64,000 nucleotides of DNA from Phytomonospora endophytica (GTDB lineage Bacteria; Actinomycetota; Actinomycetes; Mycobacteriales; Micromonosporaceae), in NCBI RefSeq assembly GCF_014202425.1, contig NZ_JACHGT010000011.1, positions 150,414 to 214,413 of the forward strand, in the 5' to 3' direction. The number at the start of each line of letters is the position of its first letter. Within the stretch, counting starts at the first letter, position 1. Shown one piece after another: positions 56,681-64,000 of this stretch. Both the position numbers and the translations under genes were made by a program. Under the pieces are notes generated by a model, which saw nothing but the letters and a program-made list of their open reading frames with translations, made no database searches and was not told where the DNA came from.

Positions 56681-57688
56681 TCACTCGGCGGGCTCGCGCG
56701 GGGCCGGAGGTGAGGAAGTAGACGCCGGCGCGAGCCGCACCAGGCGGTCCTTGTGGCGTCCGGTCAGGTTCTGGACGAGGAGCGCGCCGCCGGTGACGCC
56801 CTCGCCGAAGACGAGCCGGCCGCCGTTCATGCGGGTGCCGTCGACCAGCACGACGCCGCCGGAGATCTCGGCCCCGATGAACTCGACGGCGCCGTCGCGG
56901 GCGAAGGTCGCCATGCTGAAGCCGATGAACCCGCCGGTCATGACCGTCTTGGTGAAGGCGACCATGCCGTCCCGGAACACCGCCTCGTCGAAGCGGATCA
57001 CGGTCCCCGCGACGATCTTCGCCTCCCGGAGGTTCCCGCCGTCGATCACGGCTCCGCGGAAGTCGAAGTCCAGCCGGTGCCACGACCTTTCGCCCGGCTC
57101 GGCCCGCAGCCTTTCGCCGATCGTGTCGAGCACGGCCCTCCGGACCTCGCGTTCCTCGCGGCGGCGCCGCTGCTCGCGACGGAGCTCGACGTCCTCCTCC
57201 TCATCGTTGAGCCCCGGATCCGGTGGCGCGTAAGGCATTCGCATGTACGCGCAGAGCACCTCGACGCATTTCCGGCGCCCGTCGTCCCAGTCGTCGGCCA
57301 GTCCGGCCAGGGCGTACACGCCCGCGAGTCGCACCGCCGCCCGCTCGGAGCCGAGCTGCTCGGCGGCCTGGTGGTATCGCTCGTTGAACAGCCGGGTGTC
57401 CTCGCGCCGCTCGGCGGCCTCCGACTGGTGCTGCTTCCGGTACGACACAACGAGAGCGACGACCGCGCCGACTCCGCCCGCGACGCTTCCGGCGACGGTG
57501 AGGATCAGTTTCACGACGTCGAAGCGCTGCCCCGGCTCGACCGGCCCGCTCAGGTCCGGCGACCCGAAGGCAAGCCACAGCAGGGCCGCGACGGCCGCCG
57601 ACACCACGATCCCGGTGCACAGCCAGGTCACGACGTGCCAGCCGTAACTGAGCCGCAGGGGCCGGGATTCCTTGTCGCTTCGGGACAT
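56681..57688 (-). CDS. two-helix membrane protein with pentapeptide-like C terminus
   Basis: This 335-aa protein has two N-terminal transmembrane helices (about 18-42 and 61-84), a helical middle part with RYHQAAEQLGSERAAVRLAG and ALAGLADDW (the stretch common to actinomycete pentapeptide-repeat membrane proteins), an Arg/Glu coiled coil (about 165-185) and a C-terminal stack of FRGAVIDGG, FDEAVFRDG-like units. Function unknown. The start is 196 bases from the next gene upstream. Confidence 0.78.
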   Translation of the reverse strand: MSRSDKESRPLRLSYGWHVVTWLCTGIVVSAAVAALLWLAFGSPDLSGPVEPGQRFDVVKLILTVAGSVAGGVGAVVALVVSYRKQHQSEAAERREDTRLFNERYHQAAEQLGSERAAVRLAGVYALAGLADDWDDGRRKCVEVLCAYMRMPYAPPDPGLNDEEEDVELRREQRRRREEREVRRAVLDTIGERLRAEPGERSWHRLDFDFRGAVIDGGNLREAKIVAGTVIRFDEAVFRDGMVAFTKTVMTGGFIGFSMATFARDGAVEFIGAEISGGVVLVDGTRMNGGRLVFGEGVTGGALLVQNLTGRHKDRLVRLAPASTSSPPAPREPAE

Positions 57689-57832
57689 CCCTGAGTTCTA
57701 CCACCACGGCGCGACCCCACGGCTCCGCTCGGTATGTGTGACCTGGGTCACGGAGTGCCAACCTCGCGGGCCGCGGCCCCCGTTGAAGGGGCGACGGCGG
57801 CGCGGCAACGGCCCGCACGCGTCGCCGTCGCC

Positions 57833-57866
57833 GCGGTCGGCCCTTGCCGGAACAGGGGCCGACCGC
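57833..57866. terminator. terminator after the M3 peptidase gene
   Basis: An 11-bp perfect stem (57833-57843 with 57856-57866), extendable by two pairs, lies 19 bases beyond the peptidase stop on the minus strand. Nothing else is visible in the 196-base gap. Confidence 0.7.
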
Positions 57867-57884
57867 ACCATAACCCTTGGGGCG

Positions 57885-59903
57885 TCAGGCTGACAGCCCC
57901 CGACGCTTCAGCAGCGGCTCGATGTCGGGCTCGCGTCCACGCAGATCGGCGAAGGCCGCGAGGGGGTCGACGCTGCCGCCCTTCGACAGCAGTTTCGCCC
58001 GGAACGTGTCCCCATTGGACCGTCGCAGGCCGTCGTTCTCCTTGAACCACTCCACCGTGTCGGCGTCGAGGATCTCGCTCCAGATGTAGGAGTAGTACCC
58101 GGCGGAGTAGCCGCCGGAGAACACGTGCTGGAAGTAGTTCGTCTTGTAGCGCGGCTGGATCGACGGCATCGCGATGCCGGCCGCCTCCAGCGCCGCCGCC
58201 TCGAACGCGGCCGGGTCGCCGGGCTCCTCGCCGTCGCGGAGCCGGTGCCACGCCAGGTCGAGCAGCGCCGCCGCGAGGTACTCCACCGAGCGGAAGCCCT
58301 CGTTGAACAGCTCGGCGGCCTCCATCGACGCGACGAACTCCGCGGGCATCGGCTCACCGGTCCGGTGGTGCTTGGCGTAGTTGGCCAGTACTTCCGGCCA
58401 GGTGCCCCACATCTCGTTGACCTGCGAGGGGTACTCGACGAAGTCGCGCGGGACCGAGGTCCCCGAGAAGCGCGGGTAGGTCACCTGCGAGAACAGCCCG
58501 TGCAGGGCGTGCCCGAACTCGTGGAAGGTCGTGCGGACCTCGTCGAAGGTCAGCAGCGTCGGCTCGCCGTCGGGCGGGCGCGGGATGTTGAGGTTGTTGA
58601 CCACCACGGGTTTCGTGCCGCGCAGCCGCGACTGGAGGACGAGGCTGTTCATCCACGCGCCGCCGCGCTTGGCCGCGCGGGCGTAGTAGTCGGCGAGGAA
58701 GAGCCCGAGCGGCGAGCCGTCCTCGTTGAAGACCTCGTAGACGCGCACCTCGGGCAGGTACCCGACGAGGTCCTCGCGGCGGGTGAAGCTCAGACCGTAG
58801 AGCTTGTTCGCCGCGAAGAACACGCCGTCTTCGAGGACCCGGTCGAGTTCCAGATACGGGCGCGTGGCGGAATCGTCGAGGGAGTAGCGCTCCTGGCGGA
58901 CGCGCTCGGCGTAGAAGGGCCAGTCCCAGGGCTCCAAAGTGGACCCCTCGGGCATCGCGGAGGCCAGGTCGGCGGCCTCGGCGAGGGCGTTGCGGTGGGC
59001 GACCGGCGCCATCCGCTCAAGGCGGTCGAGGACGGCCTTGGTGGTGCCGGCGGTCTGGTCGGCGATGACGTAGTCGGCGTGGGTGTCGTAGCCCAGCAGG
59101 GCCGCGCGCTTCGCCCGCAGCGTGGCGATCTTCACGACGAGCTCGGCGTTGCCGCTCTGCCCGCGACCGATCGAGGCCTCGTAGAGGCGCCTGCGCAGGG
59201 CCCGGTCGGTCAGCGACGACAGCGCCGGCTGCGCGGTGAACAGGCTCAGGCTCAGCGCGTACTTGCCGTCGTGACCGCGCTCGGAGGCCGTCCGGGCCGC
59301 CGCGGCGATCGCGCCGTCGCCGAGACCGTCGAGCTCGGCGACGTCGTCGACGACGACGAGGGCCGCGTTGGTCTCCTCCTGGAGGTTCTGGTCGAAGGCG
59401 GTGGCCAGCTCGGCGAGTTCGGTGTTGATGGCCTTGAGCGCCTCGGCCTTGTCGGCGGGCAGCGCGGCACCGGCGCGGACGAAGTCGGTGTGGTACCGCT
59501 CCAGCAGGCGCCGCCGCTCGGGGTCGGTGACGGTGTCGCGTTCGGCGTACAGGGCCTCGATCCGCGCGAACAAGGTGGTGTTCAGCAGGATCGAGTCATG
59601 GTGGGCGGCCAGTTTCGGGGACAGCTCGGTCTCCAGCGCGCGCACCGCCTCGTTGCTGTCACTGGCGACCTTGGTCCAGAAGACCGTCGAGGCGCGCGCG
59701 AGGGTGCGCCCGGCGCGTTCCAGGGCCTCGATGGTGTTCTCGAAGGTGGGGGCCCCGCCTTCGGCGGCGACGGCCGCGACTTCGGCGGCGTGCTCGGCCA
59801 TGCCCTGCTCGAAGGCCGGGCCGAAGTGCTCGTCGCGGATGTCGGCGAACGGCGGCAGCTCGTACGGCAATGAGCTGGGAACGAGCAGAGGGTTATCGGT
59901 CAC
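57885..59903 (-). CDS. M3 family zinc oligopeptidase (peptidyl-dipeptidase Dcp-like)
   Basis: This 672-aa cytoplasmic protein is an M3 metallopeptidase of normal length, with the zinc motif HEFGH near residue 460 in FHEFGHALHGLFSQ and the downstream Glu ligand region SQVNEMWGTW. The C-terminal FSGGYSAGYYSYIWSEILDA carries the Tyr and substrate-binding residues typical of Dcp/oligopeptidase A. It trims short peptides. ATG 59903. Confidence 0.93.
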   Translation of the reverse strand: MTDNPLLVPSSLPYELPPFADIRDEHFGPAFEQGMAEHAAEVAAVAAEGGAPTFENTIEALERAGRTLARASTVFWTKVASDSNEAVRALETELSPKLAAHHDSILLNTTLFARIEALYAERDTVTDPERRRLLERYHTDFVRAGAALPADKAEALKAINTELAELATAFDQNLQEETNAALVVVDDVAELDGLGDGAIAAAARTASERGHDGKYALSLSLFTAQPALSSLTDRALRRRLYEASIGRGQSGNAELVVKIATLRAKRAALLGYDTHADYVIADQTAGTTKAVLDRLERMAPVAHRNALAEAADLASAMPEGSTLEPWDWPFYAERVRQERYSLDDSATRPYLELDRVLEDGVFFAANKLYGLSFTRREDLVGYLPEVRVYEVFNEDGSPLGLFLADYYARAAKRGGAWMNSLVLQSRLRGTKPVVVNNLNIPRPPDGEPTLLTFDEVRTTFHEFGHALHGLFSQVTYPRFSGTSVPRDFVEYPSQVNEMWGTWPEVLANYAKHHRTGEPMPAEFVASMEAAELFNEGFRSVEYLAAALLDLAWHRLRDGEEPGDPAAFEAAALEAAGIAMPSIQPRYKTNYFQHVFSGGYSAGYYSYIWSEILDADTVEWFKENDGLRRSNGDTFRAKLLSKGGSVDPLAAFADLRGREPDIEPLLKRRGLSA

Positions 59904-59969
59904 GGTCGGTTCACTCCTTACTCGGCAACCGCACCAGCCTGACCGATCGCCCGGCTTTTCGCCACCCGT

Positions 59970-61001
59970 TCACATGTACGGGTAGACCTCGTCGGCCGTC
60001 TCCTCCGGGTTTCTCCCCAGATCGGTCCCGACCTGCGCGATCACGTCCCGGGCCTCCAGTTCGGCGACCCACTCGGCGGGCAGCGCCGACTCGCCGTGCA
60101 TCGCGCCGAGCAGGTTCCCGGCGATGGAGCCGGTGGAGTCGGAGTCGCCGGAGTGGTTGACGGCCAGGATCAGCCCGGCGCGAACGTCGCCTTCGGCGCG
60201 CAGGGCCGCGTAGACGCCCATGGCGAGGGCCTCCTCGGCGATCCAGCCGCCGCCGAGCGTCTCGATGGCGCGGCCCTCGTCCTCGTGGGTCTGCGTGGCG
60301 AGGTGGCGGGCGCGGTCGAGGGCCGTGGACGTCTCGGTGCCGTGCTCCTCGGCGCGCAACCGGGCCTGCACGACGTCGAGGGCGTCGTCGAGGTTCCCGC
60401 CCCGGTAGAGGACCCCGATCAGCTCGGCGAGCGCACCCGAGGCGAGCCAGCCGGTCGGGTGCCCGTGGGTCAGCGCGCCGATGGCGACTCCGGCGTCGAA
60501 GGACCCGCCGGGGGCCGCGCGCATCACGCCGCCGCAGCCCTTGGAGTTGTTGAGCCTGTTGTCGCGGGTGCCGATCTGGCCCGACGTGAGCGCCCCGACG
60601 CAGGTGTTGCCGGGAGCGCGGACGTGGTGCATGTCGGGCGTGTCCCACAGCAGGCCCCGGCGCTGGAGGGGCCGCTGGTCCGGCGCGAGCGTCGCGGCCA
60701 GGCCCTGCGTGGCCAGCCAGCGCAGGTAGGAGTAGAACAGCGCCGACTCGAAACTCGCGATGCCGTAGCCGGACATGCGGCGGCGCGCGCCGATCACCGC
60801 CTCGGCGGTGAACAGGGCCATCTGTGTGTCGTCGGTGATGGCGCCGAGGCGGCCGTCGTGGTGGACGAGGCCGGTGACGCCGTCGGGGCCGTGGAGCTCG
60901 CGGATGATGTCGAGCCGGTCGAACTCGACCGGGGCGCCGAGGGCGTCGCCGATGGCACCGCCGAGAAGGACCGCTCGCCAGAAGGAGGACGCGTCAGGCA
61001 T
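59970..61001 (-). CDS. ADP-ribosylglycohydrolase (DraG-like)
   Basis: This 343-aa protein has the three magnesium-binding motifs of the ADP-ribosylglycohydrolase family: GAIGDALGAP (16-25), AITDDTQMALF near 54 and NHSGDSDSTGSIAGNLLG near 285. It removes ADP-ribose from proteins or small molecules. No ADP-ribosyltransferase gene is visible in the window. ATG 61001. Confidence 0.93.
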   Translation of the reverse strand: MPDASSFWRAVLLGGAIGDALGAPVEFDRLDIIRELHGPDGVTGLVHHDGRLGAITDDTQMALFTAEAVIGARRRMSGYGIASFESALFYSYLRWLATQGLAATLAPDQRPLQRRGLLWDTPDMHHVRAPGNTCVGALTSGQIGTRDNRLNNSKGCGGVMRAAPGGSFDAGVAIGALTHGHPTGWLASGALAELIGVLYRGGNLDDALDVVQARLRAEEHGTETSTALDRARHLATQTHEDEGRAIETLGGGWIAEEALAMGVYAALRAEGDVRAGLILAVNHSGDSDSTGSIAGNLLGAMHGESALPAEWVAELEARDVIAQVGTDLGRNPEETADEVYPYM

Positions 61002-61048
61002 CCCACGATTGTGCCGGGTGGGCGCCCGCCGGCGCCCACCCGCGCGGT

Positions 61049-61666
61049 TCAGGCCGCGACGGCGGCGGTGTCCCGCAGGCCTTTGAGGACGCCGGCCCAG
61101 GCGGCGAGCTCACCGAGCATCTCGTGGAGCGTCTCGGTGTGGTGCTCGCCGGGGGTGACGACGCCGGGGTCGGTGGGGTTCGCCGGGTCGGTGAACTCGA
61201 AGTCCTGGTAGACCGAGAGGGCGACCTGGGTGCGGACCGTGGCGACCTTCAGTTCGGCGAGGGTGAGGCGCAGCTGCTCGACGGCGCGGACGCCGAGGGC
61301 GGAGCCGAAGCTGACGAAGCCGGCGGCCTTGTCGTTCCATTCGGCGAAGAGGTAGTCGACGGCGTTCTTGAGCGACGCGGGCATCGCGTGGTTGTACTCG
61401 GGGGTGACGAAGACGAAGCCGTCGTAGGAGGCGACGGTCTCGGCCCATTTGAGGGTGTGCGGGTTGGCGTACTGTCCCCAGGCGGCGGGGACGGCCTCGT
61501 CGAGGAGCGGCAGGCCGAACTCGGCGATGTCGACGATGTCGACGGCGACCTCGCCGCCGGTCACGGACGGGTGCCCGGCGGCGGTCTCGTGGGCCCACTG
61601 CGCGACGGCGGCCGAGCGGCGGCCGGGGCGGGTGGTGCCGATGACGATGGCGATGCGCGTGGTCAT
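61049..61666 (-). CDS. NADPH-dependent FMN reductase
   Basis: This 205-aa protein has the flavodoxin-like fold of NADPH-dependent FMN/azo reductases: IAIVIGTTRPGRRS at the start, FVTPEYNHAMPASLKNAVDY in the middle and SFGSALGVRAVEQLR. It binds FMN and reduces flavins or quinone-like compounds. The ATG at 61666 follows TGGAGGAA. Divergent from a TetR gene with a perfect palindrome between. Confidence 0.92.
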   Translation of the reverse strand: MTTRIAIVIGTTRPGRRSAAVAQWAHETAAGHPSVTGGEVAVDIVDIAEFGLPLLDEAVPAAWGQYANPHTLKWAETVASYDGFVFVTPEYNHAMPASLKNAVDYLFAEWNDKAAGFVSFGSALGVRAVEQLRLTLAELKVATVRTQVALSVYQDFEFTDPANPTDPGVVTPGEHHTETLHEMLGELAAWAGVLKGLRDTAAVAA

Positions 61667-61719
61667 GGGTTCCTCCAGGTCAGGGGTACTCAGGTAAAGT
61701 ACAACGTGCATGGCAAGTA

Positions 61720-61737
61720 TTACAACGATCGTTGTAA
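61720..61737. promoter_or_regulatory. perfect 18-bp palindromic operator
   Basis: TTACAACGATCGTTGTAA lies between the divergent FMN reductase and TetR genes. A further half site TACAACG is at 61700-61706, closer to the reductase. TACAACG-type palindromes are known for TetR repressors, so this is the likely binding site of the neighbouring regulator. Confidence 0.82.
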
Positions 61738-61756
61738 CTCGGGTGATGGAGGGCAC

Positions 61757-62395
61757 ATGGCGGCACGCGGACAACCCGGCAAGAGGGGCGACATCATGCG
61801 CGGCGCCCTCGCCGTCTTCGCGCGCGACGGTTACACGCGCGCGTCGATCGACGCGATCTCGGCGGAGGCGGGCGTGTCGACGAGGACGATCTACAACCAC
61901 TTCCAGGACAAGGCCGCGCTGTTCGTCGCCGTCGTGCGGGCGAGCACGGAAGGCGTCGCCGAGGCCCAGACGGCGATCATCACGCGGCACCCCCTGGGCG
62001 GCGGGGACCTCGGCGATCTTGAAGCCGCGCTCGCGGCCCTCGCCGCCGACCTCGCGGCACCGATGAGCGGCGACCACGCCGAGCACTTCGCCCTGGTGCG
62101 GCAGCTCGACGCGGAGTCGGGACACGTGCCCGAGGAGGCCGTCGAGACGTGGCGGGAGAGCGGGCCCGACCGCGTGCAGGGGCTGCTGGCCGAGAGGTTC
62201 GCGGGTTTGATGCGCGACGGGCGCATGCGGGCGGAGGGGGCGGACGCGGGTCTCGCCGCGAGTCACTTCCTGCTGCTGGTGCGTGGGGCGCTGCCGTTCC
62301 AGCACGGGCTTGGGCGCAGGGGGGAGGACGAGGTCGAGGTGGCGGTGAGGGCTGGGGTGCGGGCGTTTTTGTGGGGGTACGGGGTGCGGGGGTAG
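61757..62395 (+). CDS. TetR-family regulator
   Basis: This 212-aa protein has an N-terminal helix-turn-helix (about 10-55: IMRGALAVFARDGYTRASID, EAGVSTRTIYNHFQDKAALF) and a C-terminal domain of the AefR-like TetR_C type. The ATG at 61757 is 19 bases after the palindromic operator. It probably represses the divergent FMN reductase gene and itself. Confidence 0.9.
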   Translation: MAARGQPGKRGDIMRGALAVFARDGYTRASIDAISAEAGVSTRTIYNHFQDKAALFVAVVRASTEGVAEAQTAIITRHPLGGGDLGDLEAALAALAADLAAPMSGDHAEHFALVRQLDAESGHVPEEAVETWRESGPDRVQGLLAERFAGLMRDGRMRAEGADAGLAASHFLLLVRGALPFQHGLGRRGEDEVEVAVRAGVRAFLWGYGVRG

Positions 62396-62627
62396 GTGGG
62401 GGCGGGGCCCGGTGCGGCTGGCGGTGGCTGCGCTGCTTGCCGTGGTGGGTGGGGGCGGGGTTGGGAGTGCCTGGGGTGGCGGCCGTGTTCGTGCGCGGCC
62501 TGCGGCGGCGGGCGTGGGGTGGGGTGGGCCGTTCGTCGCGGGGCGCCGTCCGGCGTGGCGGTGTCGCGGGCGTCGCACGGCGCGCACACTGGATGTGAGG
62601 TTGGGGCCGCCGGGGAGGACCCATGCC

Positions 62628-64000
62628 ATGACAGCGACCGAAGGTACGCGGCCGGACGAACCGCGGGGCGACGCCCCCGCGCGGCCGGAGCGCGCTCACG
62701 CCACGGCCGCCCAGGGGGATGCCTCGGGGACCGGCGGGCCGCAGGTCTTGGAGGGACGGCGGGGGGACGGTGACGGCCGAGTTTCCGGTGATGGCCGCCG
62801 TGATGGCCGAGCTTCGGCCGATGGCCGCGATCACGCCGCCGACGGAGGCCGGGGCGGCACGGGCGTCTCGGCGGACGAGCCGGAGGCGCCGGTGGCCGTG
62901 GACGGTGCCGCGCGAGCTGTCGGCGAGGCCGGGCAGGGGCCCGTCTCGGCCGGTGAAGCGCTGGACCTCGCCGAGCTTGGCGTTGCGAGTGAGGGGCACG
63001 GTCATGGCGATGGCGATGGTGATGGCGGGAACGGGAGCCGAAGCCACGGCGACGTGAGCGTCTCGCTGCACGACCCGGTGCCCTCGCCTGGCGTCGACAC
63101 CTCGGCGCGAGTGGCTGGGGTGGCCGGGCAGGGTCCCGGCCCGGCCGGTGAAGCGCCGGAACTCGCCGACCTTCGCGTTTCGAGCGAGGGGCACGGTCAC
63201 GGCAACAGCGAAGGCGAAGACCACGGCGACGCGAGTGTCTTGATGGACGAGCCGGGGGCGCTGGTGGCTGTGGAAACCTCCGTGCGAGCGCCCGGCGAGA
63301 CCGCGCAGGACCTTGACCGGCCCGGCGACGTCCCGGAACTCGCACCGCGCCACGCTCTAGGCGAAGGCGAAGGCGAAGGCGAAGGCGAAGGCGAAGGCGA
63401 AGGCGAAGGCGAAGGCGAAGGCGAAGGCGAAGGCGAAGGCGAAGGCGAAGGCGAAGGCGAAGGCGAAGGCGGAAGCGGAAGCGGAAGCGGAAGCGAAGGC
63501 GGAAGCGAAGGCGGAAGCGAAGGCGGAAGCGGAAGCGGAAGCGAAGGCGAAGGCGGAAGCGAAGGCGGAAGCGGAAGCGGAAGCGGAAGCGAACGCGAAC
63601 GCGGAAGCGAACGCGAACGCGAACGCGAAGGACACAGAGGCCGAAGCCACGGCGACGTGAGCGTCTCGCTGCACGACCCGGAACCCTCGCCTGGCGTCGA
63701 CACCTCGGCGCGAGTGGCTGGGGTGGCCGGGCAGGCCGTCACGTCCGAGTCGTTGACGGTCACGCCGCCACCGCCTGACGAGGGTGGCGCGCATGGCGCC
63801 ACGTTTGAGCCGCTCACGGTCACGCCGCCGCCGGTCGCTCCGGTCGTGGCCCGGCCGGGCGGTTCCGTTCCGCCGGCCGCGTCACCATCGTCGGAGCGGG
63901 AGCGGGAGCGGGAGCGGGAGCGGGAGCGGGAGCGGGAGCGGGAGCGGGAGCGGGAGCGGGAGCGGGAGCGGGAGCGGGAGCGGGAGCGGGAGCGGGAGCG
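62628..64000 (+). CDS. open-ended low-complexity protein, N-terminal part only
   Basis: From ATG 62628, with a GGGAGGAC ribosome site 8 bases upstream, the frame stays open to the end of the window (457 codons) without a stop. The translation is disordered: Gly/Asp/Arg/Ala-rich at first, then (Gly-Glu)18, Gly/Ser/Glu mixtures, Glu-Arg alternations, a Pro/Thr segment and a final (Glu-Arg)n still running at base 64000. A 95-bp segment occurs twice. No folded domain is seen; one may lie beyond the window. The antisense frames (Phe-Ala or Leu-Pro repeats) are also open, but they lack a ribosome site. The 232 bases before it hold only G-rich sequence. Confidence 0.55.
   Translation, partial: MTATEGTRPDEPRGDAPARPERAHATAAQGDASGTGGPQVLEGRRGDGDGRVSGDGRRDGRASADGRDHAADGGRGGTGVSADEPEAPVAVDGAARAVGEAGQGPVSAGEALDLAELGVASEGHGHGDGDGDGGNGSRSHGDVSVSLHDPVPSPGVDTSARVAGVAGQGPGPAGEAPELADLRVSSEGHGHGNSEGEDHGDASVLMDEPGALVAVETSVRAPGETAQDLDRPGDVPELAPRHALGEGEGEGEGEGEGEGEGEGEGEGEGEGEGEGEGEGEGGSGSGSGSEGGSEGGSEGGSGSGSEGEGGSEGGSGSGSGSERERGSEREREREGHRGRSHGDVSVSLHDPEPSPGVDTSARVAGVAGQAVTSESLTVTPPPPDEGGAHGATFEPLTVTPPPVAPVVARPGGSVPPAASPSSERERERERERERERERERERERERERERERERERE
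63038..63735 (+). repeat. 95-bp direct repeat pair in the low-complexity ORF
   Basis: Copies at 63038-63132 and 63641-63735 are offset by 603 bp (201 codons, in frame) and differ at about two bases. The tandem tracts lie between them. Confidence 0.85.
63360..63467 (+). repeat. GGCGAA x18 tandem repeat
   Basis: Eighteen perfect hexamer units encode (Gly-Glu)18. They are followed to about 63630 by degenerate GGAAGC, GAAGGC and GAACGC units derived from the same motif. Confidence 0.95.
63894..64000 (+). repeat. GAGCGG tandem repeat running off the window
   Basis: About 18 perfect GAGCGG units encode an (Glu-Arg)n run. The tract reaches the last base, so its true length is unknown. Confidence 0.95.

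Noticed and set aside
63197..63823. Antisense frames encoding Phe-Ala or Leu-Pro repeats
   Set aside because: They arise from the same hexamers read backwards and have no ribosome site or recognisable domain.
63360..64000. CRISPR-like repeat array or origin iterons
   Set aside because: The units are 6 bp without spacers and keep an open reading frame, so they are coding microsatellites.

Overview
The window is chromosomal DNA of a very GC-rich actinomycete. The pointers are the codon bias, SigE-family sigma factors, SARP and MmyB-type regulators, leaderless genes preceded by TAGGAT-like -10 boxes, and a KorAB plus 'second nuo cluster' plus htpX layout that from memory resembles Streptomyces and relatives. 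I see no CRISPR array, tRNA, rRNA, transposase or integrase. The genus cannot be fixed from this sequence alone.

Region 0-8 kb: a DUF1304 membrane protein; korA-korB (2-oxoglutarate:ferredoxin oxidoreductase); and two separate SigE-type sigma factors, each translationally coupled to a single-pass membrane partner, with a Gln/Tyr/Pro-rich membrane protein between them. Region 8-20 kb: a partial complex I locus, nuoA-B-(DUF2252)-C-H-I-J-K-L-M-N. It lacks nuoE, F and G, and also nuoD. It is interrupted by a DUF2252 gene, an antisense small secreted peptide and an antisense RelE/Phd toxin-antitoxin pair. With korAB next door, the simplest reading is a ferredoxin-fed, proton-pumping quinone reductase, with the NuoD question open.

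Region 20-31 kb: NQO1-like quinone reductase with a divergent MmyB-type regulator, HtpX protease, a zinc-independent MDR oxidoreductase, an alpha/beta hydrolase, a KimA-like permease, an orphan LuxR protein, a DUF2797 protein, an AfsR-like SARP/NB-ARC/TPR regulator and YajQ. Region 31-41 kb is one 3,296-codon PKS/NRPS-type reading frame (KS-AT-luciferase-like monooxygenase-825 aa disordered linker-C remnant-A-C). Its KS lacks the active cysteine, its AT lacks the active serine, its A domain has lost the A3 loop and A10 lysine, and no carrier domain is visible; yet the frame is unbroken. This is the most unusual object in the window.

Region 41-55 kb: small VOC and membrane genes, a HEAT-repeat pseudogene, an MMPL exporter with its two-component system, a CPBP protease, and a three-gene cassette: a 14-cysteine protein without signal peptide, a Tat-type DUF5666-like protein and a MauE-like membrane protein. 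These are followed by a TetR/NTF2-like divergent pair with twin operators, a DUF4041/GIY-YIG protein and an infC gene not followed by rpmI-rplT. Region 55-64 kb: SDR and VOC genes, a P1 (NylC/DmpA-like) peptidase, a pentapeptide-like membrane protein, an M3 oligopeptidase, an ADP-ribosylglycohydrolase, an FMN reductase with divergent TetR and a perfect palindromic operator. Last is an open-ended, extremely low-complexity reading frame running off the window edge.
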